Shown here piece by piece: positions 1-6,845 of a stretch of DNA of 22,960 nt. A program made the position numbers and the translations under genes. The notes under the pieces are model-generated. The model made no database searches, was not told the origin of the DNA, and saw nothing but the letters and a program-made list of their open reading frames with translations. Each line of letters begins with the position of its first letter. Position 1 is the first letter of the stretch. The stretch is from GCA-020343675 sp964462945 (GTDB taxonomy: Bacteria > Planctomycetota > Phycisphaerae > Sedimentisphaerales > Anaerobacaceae): NCBI GenBank assembly GCA_964462945.1, contig CAYWZW010000079.1, positions 1-22,960 of the forward strand, given 5' to 3'.

Positions 1-50
1 GAAAAACAGAAAGCGTAGTACTTGACAGCAGGCAGCCTTTCATGAATAGG

Positions 51-130
51 GTGGGCCACTCGTTGCCCACGCCGTTCCTCATGGGTCCTTCGCCTTCGCT
101 CAGGACGCCTGCGCGCGCAGGGCTGCGCCC
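51..130. repeat. GC-rich palindromic segment with several small inverted repeats
   Basis: This gene-free leader holds four short inverted repeats in a row. GTGGGC (51-56) pairs with GCCCAC (65-70). GTCCT (85-89) pairs with AGGAC (102-106). CTGCGCGCGCAG (109-120) is a perfect 12-base palindrome. GGGC (120-123) pairs with GCCC (127-130). No convincing gene lies here: the reading frame from 42 to 239 is Arg/Pro-rich, runs into the response regulator gene and has no recognisable content. The density of dyads suggests a REP-like dispersed element or a structured 3' end of the upstream transcript. Nothing within this window repeats it, so the dispersed-repeat idea is untested. Confidence 0.4.
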
Positions 131-149
131 GCGTGCTCGGCGCTTTTTT
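125..149 (+). terminator. Probable intrinsic terminator of a gene left of the window
   Basis: GCGCC (125-129) pairs with GGCGC (139-143) around a 9-base loop, and six T residues (144-149) follow directly. The stem is short but fully GC. It lies before the -10 box of the next gene, so it would end a plus-strand transcript entering from the left. Confidence 0.5.
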
Positions 150-185
150 ACAGAACATTTACAAAACTCCCACTTTCATTTCGGC

Positions 186-191
186 TATAAT
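186..191 (+). promoter_or_regulatory. Perfect -10 box (TATAAT) for the two-component pair
   Basis: TATAAT lies 23 bases before the response regulator ATG at 215, predicting a short leader of about 17 bases. No good -35 hexamer sits at 16-18 bases. The nearest candidate, TTTACA at 158-163, is 22 bases away. Expression may therefore depend on an activator, possibly the response regulator itself (inference). Confidence 0.45.
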
Positions 192-214
192 GTAGAATGT
201 AAGCAGAGGTCGCC

Positions 215-913
215 ATGGGACAAAAAGCATCTGTATTAGTCGTTGAAGACGAAGAGAAAATCCGAGCGGCTCTGACGGATTTTCTGGAGTTTCACGGCTT
301 CAACGTGGCCGAGGCGGTAGATGGGCTTGAGGCCGAGCGAACCGTCGCCGAGAGGCAATTTGACTTGATTCTGCTCGATTTGATGCTGCCGAAGATCAGC
401 GGCGAACAATTATGTTCCAAGTGGCGCCACGAGGGTCTGCAAACGCCCATTATTATGTTGACTGCCAAGGGGCAGGAAAAAGAGAGAGTAGCCGGGCTGA
501 ATCTGGGCGCAGATGATTATATCACCAAGCCGTTTTCACTGGCTGAGCTGCTGGCCCGGATCAACGCTGTGCTTCGCCGGATGGATCCAGCCAGGGCTGT
601 AGGACAGACTTTCAAGTTTGCAGATTTGGACGTTGATATTGCCGCCCTGAAAATCAGGCGGGGAACAAAGGAAATAGAAATCAGCAAGCGTGAAGCGGCA
701 ATAATCCAGTACTTCGCCGCCAATCCGAATCGGGTCGTCAGCCGGGAAGAGCTCTACAAAGAAGTCTGGGACGACACGATGACCGAGTTGGGCACAAGAA
801 CGGTGGATATGCACATCGCCAAGCTGAGGAGCAAAATCGAGCAGGATCCGGCGGCCCCCCAAATCATCAAGACCGTCCGCGGGGCGGGCTACAAATACGA
901 AATTGGCGGATAG
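215..913 (+). CDS. OmpR/PhoB-family response regulator transcription factor
   Basis: This is a 232-residue two-domain response regulator of normal family length. The receiver domain (about 6-120) has the acidic pair E11/D12, the phospho-acceptor D55 in LILLDLMLP, T83 in MLTAK and the conserved K105 in TKPF. The C-terminal winged-helix domain (about 132-230) has the typical SREEL, RTVDMHIAKLRSKIE and RGAGYKYE segments of OmpR-type DNA-binding domains. The start at 215 follows an AGAGGT-like ribosome site and a close -10 box. The sensor kinase begins 39 bases downstream, so the two very likely form a cognate pair in one transcript. The signal and target genes cannot be told from the sequence. 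Confidence 0.95.
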   Translation: MGQKASVLVVEDEEKIRAALTDFLEFHGFNVAEAVDGLEAERTVAERQFDLILLDLMLPKISGEQLCSKWRHEGLQTPIIMLTAKGQEKERVAGLNLGADDYITKPFSLAELLARINAVLRRMDPARAVGQTFKFADLDVDIAALKIRRGTKEIEISKREAAIIQYFAANPNRVVSREELYKEVWDDTMTELGTRTVDMHIAKLRSKIEQDPAAPQIIKTVRGAGYKYEIGG

Positions 914-952
914 AAAACAGGCGGCATATTCTGCAAGCGCGGGAACGAACGT

Positions 953-2953
953 ATGTATAAACGACTTGTTATTCTGTCGGCAATTATTCTCGCGGCCCTG
1001 TGCGGGCTGGTCTGGATGGGGTACCATTCGATCCGGATAAGGGCCCACGGGATGGAGGGGGCTCGCTTGGGGGAGTTTGCCGCCGTCGCCGAACAAATCA
1101 GGCAGGACGTAAAACGCAAGCTTGATCAGCTCATGCAGACCGAACAGAATCGTCTGTACACCGATTATCAATATTATTATGTGCCGGAGAACGTCGGGCC
1201 CAGTCGGCAGCCACAGATGCCCGTGCTGCGTTCGCCGCTGGGGGGGCGATTGGAACATGGTCTTGCCTATGGCAATTTCCAACTGGAGCCGAACGGCAGC
1301 ATCACCACGCCAAACGACGGCTTCGAGCAAAGACAGGATGCGAGCAGCTCTGATGATGATCTGTATGCCAAGGTCCTTTTGAACAGGAAGAACATAGAGC
1401 GCAACCTGCTGCCTGTGCTGAGCGGAACGACACCCGGTTCGCTGAAAATGAATCTGTACGGTGCGGGTGCGTACTCGCCGACAGCGTCAGCGGGAAAAGC
1501 CGGGCCGGTTGAACCGGCCGGAGGCGTACACCAGGTCATCGGAGGCCCGAAAAGCAAGTCGCCGCAGGACCGGCAGGCCAAGAATTATCTTATTGAGAGT
1601 CTGCAAAGTCAGGGTCAAAAGACTCAGGTGATCGAGCAGAGGCGTTCTGTTGTCGAGCAGAATATTGCTTCCAATGCGGCCGCTGAGTCACAGCAGGCAG
1701 TCCAGGAAGGGGCGGATCGGGAAGCGGCCCAGGCTCAGCCGCCCCCGGCGGTCCCAATGCAGCAAGCGGCTGATGTGTACGATAGCCAGCCTTCGCCCGC
1801 GGAAGAAAGGCAGGTTGAGACGGTGCAGGTACGAATCGAGCCGTTTGTGCCGCTGCTCGTTCCCTGCGAGCAGGCCCAACAATCTATCTTTGGCGGCCAG
1901 GTGTTCCTGCTCAGGCACGTACAAATCGAGGACAAACACTTCCTGCAAGGTTTTCAGCTCAATGAGAAGAAGCTTATTGAGGAGGTCGAGGAGTCCGCAT
2001 CGCGATTCATACGCAAAGGTATGAATTTTGAATTGTCACAGACCGAAATCGCCCAAGGCAAGGGCGGCGTCGCGTACGCCGCCATATTGGACTTTGGCTT
2101 TGGTGATTTGACGTTGAACCTCAGGGAAATCGATCCCGGCTGGATTCACAAAGAGATACGTCATCTGCGATTATGGTATTTCAGCATTGTTTCGGTTGTG
2201 TTCCTGGCGGTGAGCCTGGGGCTGGTTAGCTTATGGGCCAACGCCGCGGCGCAGATCAAGCTGGCCCGGAAGAAGGATGATTTTATTTCGGCCGTCTCGC
2301 ACGAGCTGAGAACCCCTCTGACCTCGATTCGCTTGTACGCGGAGATGCTGGAGAAGAACTGGGTCAAATCGCCGGACAAGGCTGCCGAGTATTATAGAAA
2401 TATGCGGCAGGAAAGTGAGCGGCTGAGCCGGCTGATCGAAAACGTGCTGGACTTCTCACGCATCCAGAGGGGGCTGAAAAAATATGCTTTCGATGCAGGT
2501 GACATTAACAAGTGCGTTGCGGACGTAGTCGAAATGATGAGGCCCTGCGCTTCGCTGAGAGGATTCTCGATACGAACTGAGCTTGGCCGGATCGAGCAAT
2601 CGGCTTTTGACGGTGACGCGGTGACGCAGATCGTTGTGAACCTTCTGGACAACGCAGTCAAATACGCACGAGATGCCGGGGATAAGACGATTACGGTCCG
2701 AACCGCCGGCGACGAGCGATTCACTTTCATCGAGGTCGAGGACCACGGCCCCGGCGTTCCGCATCGGCAGCGAAAGAAGATATTCGAGGCGTTTTACCGC
2801 TCCGGAGCCGAAGCCACCCGCGAGACCACCGGAACGGGCCTGGGCCTGGCGCTAGTGAAAAAAAGCGCCGAGGCGCACAAGGGCTTCGTCGAAATCCTCA
2901 ACGCTGAGCCCACCGGCGCGATTTTCAGAGTCGCCTTAGCCGCACGCAGATAG
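953..2953 (+). CDS. Membrane sensor histidine kinase with a large extracytoplasmic region
   Basis: The 666-residue protein has an N-terminal membrane span (about 5-23), an extracytoplasmic region of roughly 380 residues and a second span (about 408-430). A HisKA domain follows with phospho-acceptor H450 in SHELRTPL. The HATPase_c domain has an N box NLLDN (563-567), a G1 box DHGPG (597-601) and a G2 box GTGLGL (627-632). No HAMP or PAS domain fits in the roughly 10 residues between the second span and HisKA. The sensor region is not a domain I recognise. Its part from about 200 to 295 is rich in Gln, Ala, Pro and Glu and is probably extended or coiled-coil. The preceding gene encodes its likely partner regulator. 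The start is set by a GGGA-like site and by the membrane span at the very N terminus. Confidence 0.93.
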   Translation: MYKRLVILSAIILAALCGLVWMGYHSIRIRAHGMEGARLGEFAAVAEQIRQDVKRKLDQLMQTEQNRLYTDYQYYYVPENVGPSRQPQMPVLRSPLGGRLEHGLAYGNFQLEPNGSITTPNDGFEQRQDASSSDDDLYAKVLLNRKNIERNLLPVLSGTTPGSLKMNLYGAGAYSPTASAGKAGPVEPAGGVHQVIGGPKSKSPQDRQAKNYLIESLQSQGQKTQVIEQRRSVVEQNIASNAAAESQQAVQEGADREAAQAQPPPAVPMQQAADVYDSQPSPAEERQVETVQVRIEPFVPLLVPCEQAQQSIFGGQVFLLRHVQIEDKHFLQGFQLNEKKLIEEVEESASRFIRKGMNFELSQTEIAQGKGGVAYAAILDFGFGDLTLNLREIDPGWIHKEIRHLRLWYFSIVSVVFLAVSLGLVSLWANAAAQIKLARKKDDFISAVSHELRTPLTSIRLYAEMLEKNWVKSPDKAAEYYRNMRQESERLSRLIENVLDFSRIQRGLKKYAFDAGDINKCVADVVEMMRPCASLRGFSIRTELGRIEQSAFDGDAVTQIVVNLLDNAVKYARDAGDKTITVRTAGDERFTFIEVEDHGPGVPHRQRKKIFEAFYRSGAEATRETTGTGLGLALVKKSAEAHKGFVEILNAEPTGAIFRVALAARR

Positions 2954-3020
2954 CAGTTCGGCAAAGCGCCCTGGCCCGTTTGCGTGTATGTTTGTAGTCC
3001 GACGATCTTTCATCGGGTAA

Positions 3021-3041
3021 TTTGGCCGATTTTTCGCCAAA
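3021..3041. repeat. Inverted repeat just upstream of a promoter
   Basis: TTTGGC (3021-3026) and GCCAAA (3036-3041) form a perfect 6+6 bp dyad with a 9-base spacer. It ends six bases before the -35 hexamer at 3048 and continues into an A-tract. The position suits an activator or repressor site, or an UP-element-like feature. It lacks a T-run on the plus strand, so it is not a typical terminator for the kinase gene. Confidence 0.35.
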
Positions 3042-3047
3042 AAAAGG

Positions 3048-3076
3048 TTGCATATTTGCGTTTGTTAGTATAGAAT
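3048..3076 (+). promoter_or_regulatory. Sigma70-like promoter for the HTH membrane protein gene
   Basis: TTGCAT (3048-3053) and TAGAAT (3071-3076) are separated by exactly 17 bases. The predicted start near 3083 gives a leader of about 75 bases to the ATG at 3158, which is preceded by a strong GGGAGGT ribosome site (3143-3149). Confidence 0.55.
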
Positions 3077-3157
3077 ACTGATTATGAGAGGCTTTTCTTT
3101 TTGAGGCCCTGAAGTATGTCTTAAGCCTCGGTATTGGCGTATGGGAGGTAGGTAATT

Positions 3158-4252
3158 ATGGCCGGTATGTTCTATTCATTGCAGGAAGCCGCCGAAAAGC
3201 TCAACAAGACAGAGGAGGAAGTAAGGCAGTTAGTCAAGGACGGCAAATTACGTGAGTTTCGGGACGGCCCAAATCTGCTGTTCAAAGTAGATGAAATTGA
3301 AGGGCTGATGCCGGATGTGGACATTATGGGACTCGCGGAAGCTTCGGAGCTTGAAGTTTCTGAGCCTGAGTTTCCAGAAATGGAGATTCCGGAATCGGAG
3401 GTTCCCGAAGCGGAGGCGGCAGGAGAGGAAATGCCGATGCCTGAGATGGCGGAATCGTCAGAGCCAGCGGCGGACACGGATGAAATCTTGTTGGCTCCGG
3501 AGACGGGGGCCCCGGCTGTACCCAGTGATCTGACGGATGCTGACACGGCCCTGACCGGCTTGGGAACGAGCGTTCTTGGCGAGACGGACCAGGATTACGC
3601 GGTAACAGATGATACTATGGCCGAGACGGCAATTCCGACGGGTACGGCGGGCACAACACCTGAAGTGCCGCTGGAAGAAATTGAAGAAGATGTGAACCTG
3701 GATTCTTTGGGCAGCGGATCCGGGTTGTTGGACCTCTCACTCCAGGCTGATGACACTTCCTTAGGTGGTATTCTCGACGAAATCTATACGGCCGAAGGCG
3801 AGGGCAAGGAACCTGCTGAGGCAGAGGCTGAGCCTGCTGAGGCGGCAGGTGTTGAGCCGGAGCAGATGATCTCCGAAGAGGAGCTTGTTGCTCCTCAACC
3901 GGTCTCTGAGGCGGTGGCATTGGCTGCACCTTATATCGAGGCGGCCCCCGATGCGCAAAGCAATACACTCGGACTGTTGTTGTTCTTGCCCCTGGTCGTC
4001 GTTATTTACACCACCGTCGTGGCTGTGGCGGGTCTCAAAGGTGTCATGCCTTCGATTCTGGAGTCAATCCAGGGCTTCATCTGGTACATTATGGGCGGGG
4101 CTGCCGTGCTGTCGCTTCTGGTTGTCGGTGGAGCCTTCTTGTTTACCGGCGAGCGCAGCGCCGCCACGAAGAAGGAGAAGGAGCCAAAGGAGCCCAAGAA
4201 GCCGAAAGAGCCGAAGAAATCCAAGAAGGCCCCAAAAGGCAAAGAGGCCTGA
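3158..4252 (+). CDS. Membrane-anchored helix-turn-helix (excisionase/MerR-like) protein with acidic linker and Lys/Pro-rich tail
   Basis: The 364-residue protein starts with a compact HTH_17/excisionase-type domain (about 4-52), recognisable by YSLQEAAEKLNKTEEEV and by GKLREFRDGPNLLFK. A long acidic, Pro/Glu/Ala-rich low-complexity region (about 53-268) follows. Two hydrophobic segments (about 271-293 and 309-330) are probable membrane spans. The last 30 residues are a basic tail built of KEPK and KKPK units. With two spans, both ends would lie on the same side, presumably the cytoplasm. Its function is unknown. It could be a membrane-tethered DNA-binding or scaffold protein; I recall similar HTH openings in planctomycete hypothetical proteins. 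It has its own promoter and stands alone, converging on dapB. Confidence 0.8.
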   Translation: MAGMFYSLQEAAEKLNKTEEEVRQLVKDGKLREFRDGPNLLFKVDEIEGLMPDVDIMGLAEASELEVSEPEFPEMEIPESEVPEAEAAGEEMPMPEMAESSEPAADTDEILLAPETGAPAVPSDLTDADTALTGLGTSVLGETDQDYAVTDDTMAETAIPTGTAGTTPEVPLEEIEEDVNLDSLGSGSGLLDLSLQADDTSLGGILDEIYTAEGEGKEPAEAEAEPAEAAGVEPEQMISEEELVAPQPVSEAVALAAPYIEAAPDAQSNTLGLLLFLPLVVVIYTTVVAVAGLKGVMPSILESIQGFIWYIMGGAAVLSLLVVGGAFLFTGERSAATKKEKEPKEPKKPKEPKKSKKAPKGKEA

Positions 4253-4275
4253 GAGACCGAAAACAGCCAAGGAAG

Positions 4276-4295
4276 GCCCGCTTCTAACGGCGGGC
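4276..4295. terminator. GC hairpin between convergent genes, possible bidirectional terminator
   Basis: GCCCGC (4276-4281) pairs with GCGGGC (4290-4295) around an 8-base loop, midway between the HTH gene stop and the dapB stop. A T-rich stretch exists only at 4311-4317, too far for a classical terminator, so this is a weak call. Confidence 0.35.
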
Positions 4296-4330
4296 GGGGT
4301 GGTTACTTAGTGTTTTTCACGGCAGTGTAT

Positions 4331-5131
4331 TCAGCTTTTGCCCAGAACATCCGCCATTGAATAGAGAGCTGCCTTTTTCCCGACAAGCCACATTGCCGCT
4401 CGCAGCGCGCCCCGTGCAAACGTGTCCCTGCTATGGGCAGTATGATTGAAAGTGATCGTCTCGCCGAGCGCACCGAAGATTACCGAATGAATGCCGGTGG
4501 TATCGCCGGCACGGACTGCGTGCATCCCAACCGTGCCTTTTTGCCGCAGAGCGTCTTTGCCTGACCTGCCGTGAGTGAGAGAACCGGGGAAGTCCCGCCC
4601 CGTTGCCTTGCAGATATTCTCAGCCAGTGTAAGAGCACTGCCGCTGGGAGCGTCCTTCTTAAAACGATGATGTTGCTCGACTATCTCTATGTCGTATTCG
4701 GCACCAAGCGTTGAAGCCACTTTCCCTACCAGAGAGAACAGAACGTTCATCCCCACGCTCATATTGGTCGCATACAAGATAGGGATTTTTCTGGAGGCAG
4801 CTTTGATTTTCTCCCGCTGCTCGTTGCTCAGGCCGGTCGTGCCCGATACCAGGGCGACATGGTTCTCAAGGCAGTAATCAACGGTTCTGTCCAAGGCTTC
4901 GGGCTGGGAGAAGTCGATTGCGACGTCGGCAGCGGCGGCCGGATAGGCATCCGTTAATGTAACACCGATCGGTCCTGATGCCGCCGCAAGGCCCGAATCT
5001 TTGCCTATATCCGGATGGCCCCGTTTTTCGACCGTCGCAACAATATCGAAATGGCCGGATTCGATTGCCAGCGACAGGATACGCTGGCCCATGCGACCGC
5101 CGGCACCTATAACAACGAGTTTGGTTCCCAT
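4331..5131 (-). CDS. dapB: 4-hydroxy-tetrahydrodipicolinate reductase
   Basis: DapB reduces 4-hydroxy-tetrahydrodipicolinate with NAD(P)H in the diaminopimelate/lysine pathway, which supplies peptidoglycan cross-links. The 266-residue length is normal. The Rossmann nucleotide site GAGGRMG is at 9-15 and SGTTG is at 96-100. The catalytic stretch EQHHRFKKDAPSGSA (152-166) holds H154 and K158, matching the E. coli histidine/lysine pair. The start has an AGGGGG ribosome site about 9 bases upstream on the minus strand. The gene is monocistronic, divergent from rpmE, and has its own promoter. No other lysine-pathway gene is in the window. Confidence 0.97.
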   Translation of the reverse strand: MGTKLVVIGAGGRMGQRILSLAIESGHFDIVATVEKRGHPDIGKDSGLAAASGPIGVTLTDAYPAAAADVAIDFSQPEALDRTVDYCLENHVALVSGTTGLSNEQREKIKAASRKIPILYATNMSVGMNVLFSLVGKVASTLGAEYDIEIVEQHHRFKKDAPSGSALTLAENICKATGRDFPGSLTHGRSGKDALRQKGTVGMHAVRAGDTTGIHSVIFGALGETITFNHTAHSRDTFARGALRAAMWLVGKKAALYSMADVLGKS

Positions 5132-5170
5132 TTTGCTGGCCCCCTATCTTGTTGCCAATCAACCGAAAAG

Positions 5171-5199
5171 AATATAACCGTCGTATGCTGCAATTGCAA
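5171..5199 (-). promoter_or_regulatory. Sigma70-like promoter for dapB
   Basis: On the minus strand TTGCAA (5199-5194) and TATATT (5176-5171) are 17 bases apart. The predicted transcription start is about 30 bases before the dapB ATG. It is back to back with the rpmE promoter and does not overlap it. Confidence 0.6.
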
Positions 5200-5209
5200 A
5201 AAATTTCTC

Positions 5210-5237
5210 TTGAAATATCTGCGGGTATTGTTATAAT
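5210..5237 (+). promoter_or_regulatory. Strong sigma70-like promoter for rpmE
   Basis: TTGAAA (5210-5215) and a perfect TATAAT (5232-5237) are 16 bases apart. The ribosome site GGAG (5256-5259) lies 10 bases before the rpmE ATG. This is the best consensus promoter in the window, as expected for a ribosomal protein gene. Confidence 0.75.
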
Positions 5238-5269
5238 TCCGGGTTTAGGTATTTCGGAGCGTTGCAGTT

Positions 5270-5545
5270 ATGAAGAAAGACATACATCCAAAATATGACA
5301 AGGTAGTGATTCATTGCGGCTGTGGGAACACCTTCGAGACGCGCAGCACGGCGAAGGAAATCCACGCCGAGATATGCTCGATGTGCCATCCGTTCTACAC
5401 GGGCAAGCAGAAATACGTTGATACTGCCGGGCGGATAGAGCGGTTCCAGAAGAAGTACGGCACGAGTTACATCAAAGGGCTGGCATCGGGCAAAAACCCG
5501 CCGGATGCGAATCTTAAACAGAACAAGAAAGACCAGCGGCAATAG
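5270..5545 (+). CDS. rpmE: 50S ribosomal protein L31, zinc-binding type
   Basis: This 91-residue protein of the large ribosomal subunit carries the full zinc-binding set of the C+ type of L31: C16 and C18 in HCGCGN, and C36 and C39 in ICSMCHPF. The segment HPFYTGKQKYVDTAGRIERF is the L31 signature. It extends about 15-20 residues beyond common bacterial L31, ending in a basic Asn/Lys/Gln-rich tail. It has its own promoter and terminator and is followed by prfA, a pairing found in many bacteria. No C-minus paralogue is visible here. Confidence 0.97.
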   Translation: MKKDIHPKYDKVVIHCGCGNTFETRSTAKEIHAEICSMCHPFYTGKQKYVDTAGRIERFQKKYGTSYIKGLASGKNPPDANLKQNKKDQRQ

Positions 5546-5568
5546 CTGATTCTTCAATTGCGGTTTGT

Positions 5569-5604
5569 GCTCCCATCCTGCCGACAGCCGGGTGGGGGCT
5601 TTTT
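5569..5604 (+). terminator. Intrinsic terminator after rpmE
   Basis: GCTCCCATCC (5569-5578) pairs with GGGTGGGGGC (5590-5599) as a 10 bp stem with two G-U pairs and an 11-base loop. TTTTT (5600-5604) follows directly. This is the clearest terminator in the window. Confidence 0.85.
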
Positions 5605-5690
5605 GTTGTTCTGGTTAAAGGTACACAAATCGTTTCGTGGCGGGGCAGGGGCGTTTAGTTCTCATCTCGTACCGTGGGCGGGCCGTGTTT

Positions 5691-6779
5691 ATGGCAGAAC
5701 AAAAAGACAGTTTAGTGGCGAAACTTGACCAGATCGAAGCTCGCTACAGCGAGATAGAAAAACAGATTGCTGAACCGGAAACCGCCCGCGACTCATCCAG
5801 GCTGGTATCGCTGTCCAAAGAGCAGGGCAAGCTCAAGGCAGTCGTCACGAAATATCGCCAGTACAGGAAACTGGCGGCTGATATCCAGGAGGCCGAGCAG
5901 ATATTGGCCGACGGCACCGCTGACCGGGAGTTCAGGGATCTGGCAGAAGAAGAAATGCGACAGCTTGAAGACAAGAAGAACGCCCTGCTCGAGCAGATGA
6001 CAAATAGCTTGGTGATGAGCGACGATGTGGGTACCGATTCGGTCATCATGGAAATAAGGGCGGGCACCGGCGGCGAGGAGGCGGCTTTGTTCGCACGCGA
6101 CTTGTATGACATGTATATGAAATATGCTGAAACCCGCAAATGGAAGGTTGAGCAGCTTGATTTCAGCACGGCGGAAAGGGGCGGTTTTCGCGAAGTCATC
6201 GTCAGCATCAAAGGGCCGGGCGTATGGTCCGAATTGCGATATGAGGGTGGGGGGCACCGCGTCCAGCGCGTTCCCCAGACCGAGTCCCAGGGCAGAATTC
6301 ATACTTCGGCGGCTACCGTGGCTGTATTGCCTGAGCCGGAGGAATTGGACATTCAGATAGCCCCCGGCGACGTGGTCGAGCATGTCAGCCGGGCAAGCGG
6401 GCCCGGCGGCCAGAACGTCAACAAGGTCAGCAGTGCCATCAGGCTCGAGCACATCCCAACGGGGATCACCGTCAATATGCAGGATGAGCAAAGCCAGCAC
6501 AAGAACCGCGCCAAAGCCTGGCGGCTTTTGAGAAGCAGGGTTTATGAACATTTCCAGAGCAAAAAAAGGGCGGAGCGCGATTCGCAGCGTAAGACTATGA
6601 TTGGCTCCGGCGACAGATCCGAGAAAATCAGAACCTACAATTTTCCGCAAAATCGCATAACCGACCACAGAATCAACCTGTCGCTTCACTGCCTGGACAG
6701 CGTATTGGGCGGTGACATGGCTGAGCTGGTCGCGGCGATGAAAGACTACGACAGGCAGCAAAGACTGAAAAACCTCTAA
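5691..6779 (+). CDS. prfA: Peptide chain release factor 1
   Basis: RF1 reads UAA and UAG stop codons and triggers peptide release on the ribosome. From the ATG at 5691 the protein has 362 residues, the normal RF1 length. The stop-codon recognition motif of the PxT type is P195-Q196-T197 in RVPQTESQGRIHTSA, with Gln at the variable middle position. The catalytic GGQ is at 239-241 in SGPGGQNVNKVSS. The frame stays open upstream to a GTG at 5637, but the extra 18 residues do not resemble RF1, so the internal ATG is chosen. The methyltransferase gene prmC, often directly downstream, is absent. The rpmE terminator separates it from rpmE, so it needs a promoter in 5605-5690, where I see no clear one. 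Confidence 0.97.
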   Translation: MAEQKDSLVAKLDQIEARYSEIEKQIAEPETARDSSRLVSLSKEQGKLKAVVTKYRQYRKLAADIQEAEQILADGTADREFRDLAEEEMRQLEDKKNALLEQMTNSLVMSDDVGTDSVIMEIRAGTGGEEAALFARDLYDMYMKYAETRKWKVEQLDFSTAERGGFREVIVSIKGPGVWSELRYEGGGHRVQRVPQTESQGRIHTSAATVAVLPEPEELDIQIAPGDVVEHVSRASGPGGQNVNKVSSAIRLEHIPTGITVNMQDEQSQHKNRAKAWRLLRSRVYEHFQSKKRAERDSQRKTMIGSGDRSEKIRTYNFPQNRITDHRINLSLHCLDSVLGGDMAELVAAMKDYDRQQRLKNL

Positions 6780-6810
6780 TTGCAGCCTGTAACTTGTGCC
6801 CGAATAAACC

Positions 6811-6845
6811 GCGAGATTCGAATCACGAAATGCGAGAAACGAGAT
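6811..6845 (+). repeat. Five degenerate heptamer repeats reaching the start codon
   Basis: The leader reads as five consecutive 7-base units: GCGAGAT, TCGAATC, ACGAAAT, GCGAGAA and ACGAGAT. All share CGA at unit positions 2-4. The last unit overlaps the ATG at 6844, and the array covers the position where a ribosome site should be. Confidence 0.5.

Noticed and set aside
158..191. Possible Pho-box-like direct repeat upstream of the response regulator
   Set aside because: TTTACA and CTTTCAT only loosely resemble the known PhoB repeat, and spacing and second copy do not match.
42..239. Arg/Pro-rich reading frame before the response regulator
   Set aside because: It spans the palindromes, a terminator-like hairpin and the -10 box, overlaps the regulator gene and has no recognisable domain or ribosome site.
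536..1330. 264-residue minus-strand frame under the regulator/kinase junction
   Set aside because: It is antisense to two clear genes and has no domain-like composition.
5637..5690. GTG start for prfA giving 18 extra residues
   Set aside because: The extra residues do not resemble RF1, and the ATG at 5691 gives the usual family length.
5793..6761. 322-residue minus-strand frame opposite prfA
   Set aside because: prfA is certain on the plus strand from its GGQ and PxT motifs; this is a mirror of its codon bias.
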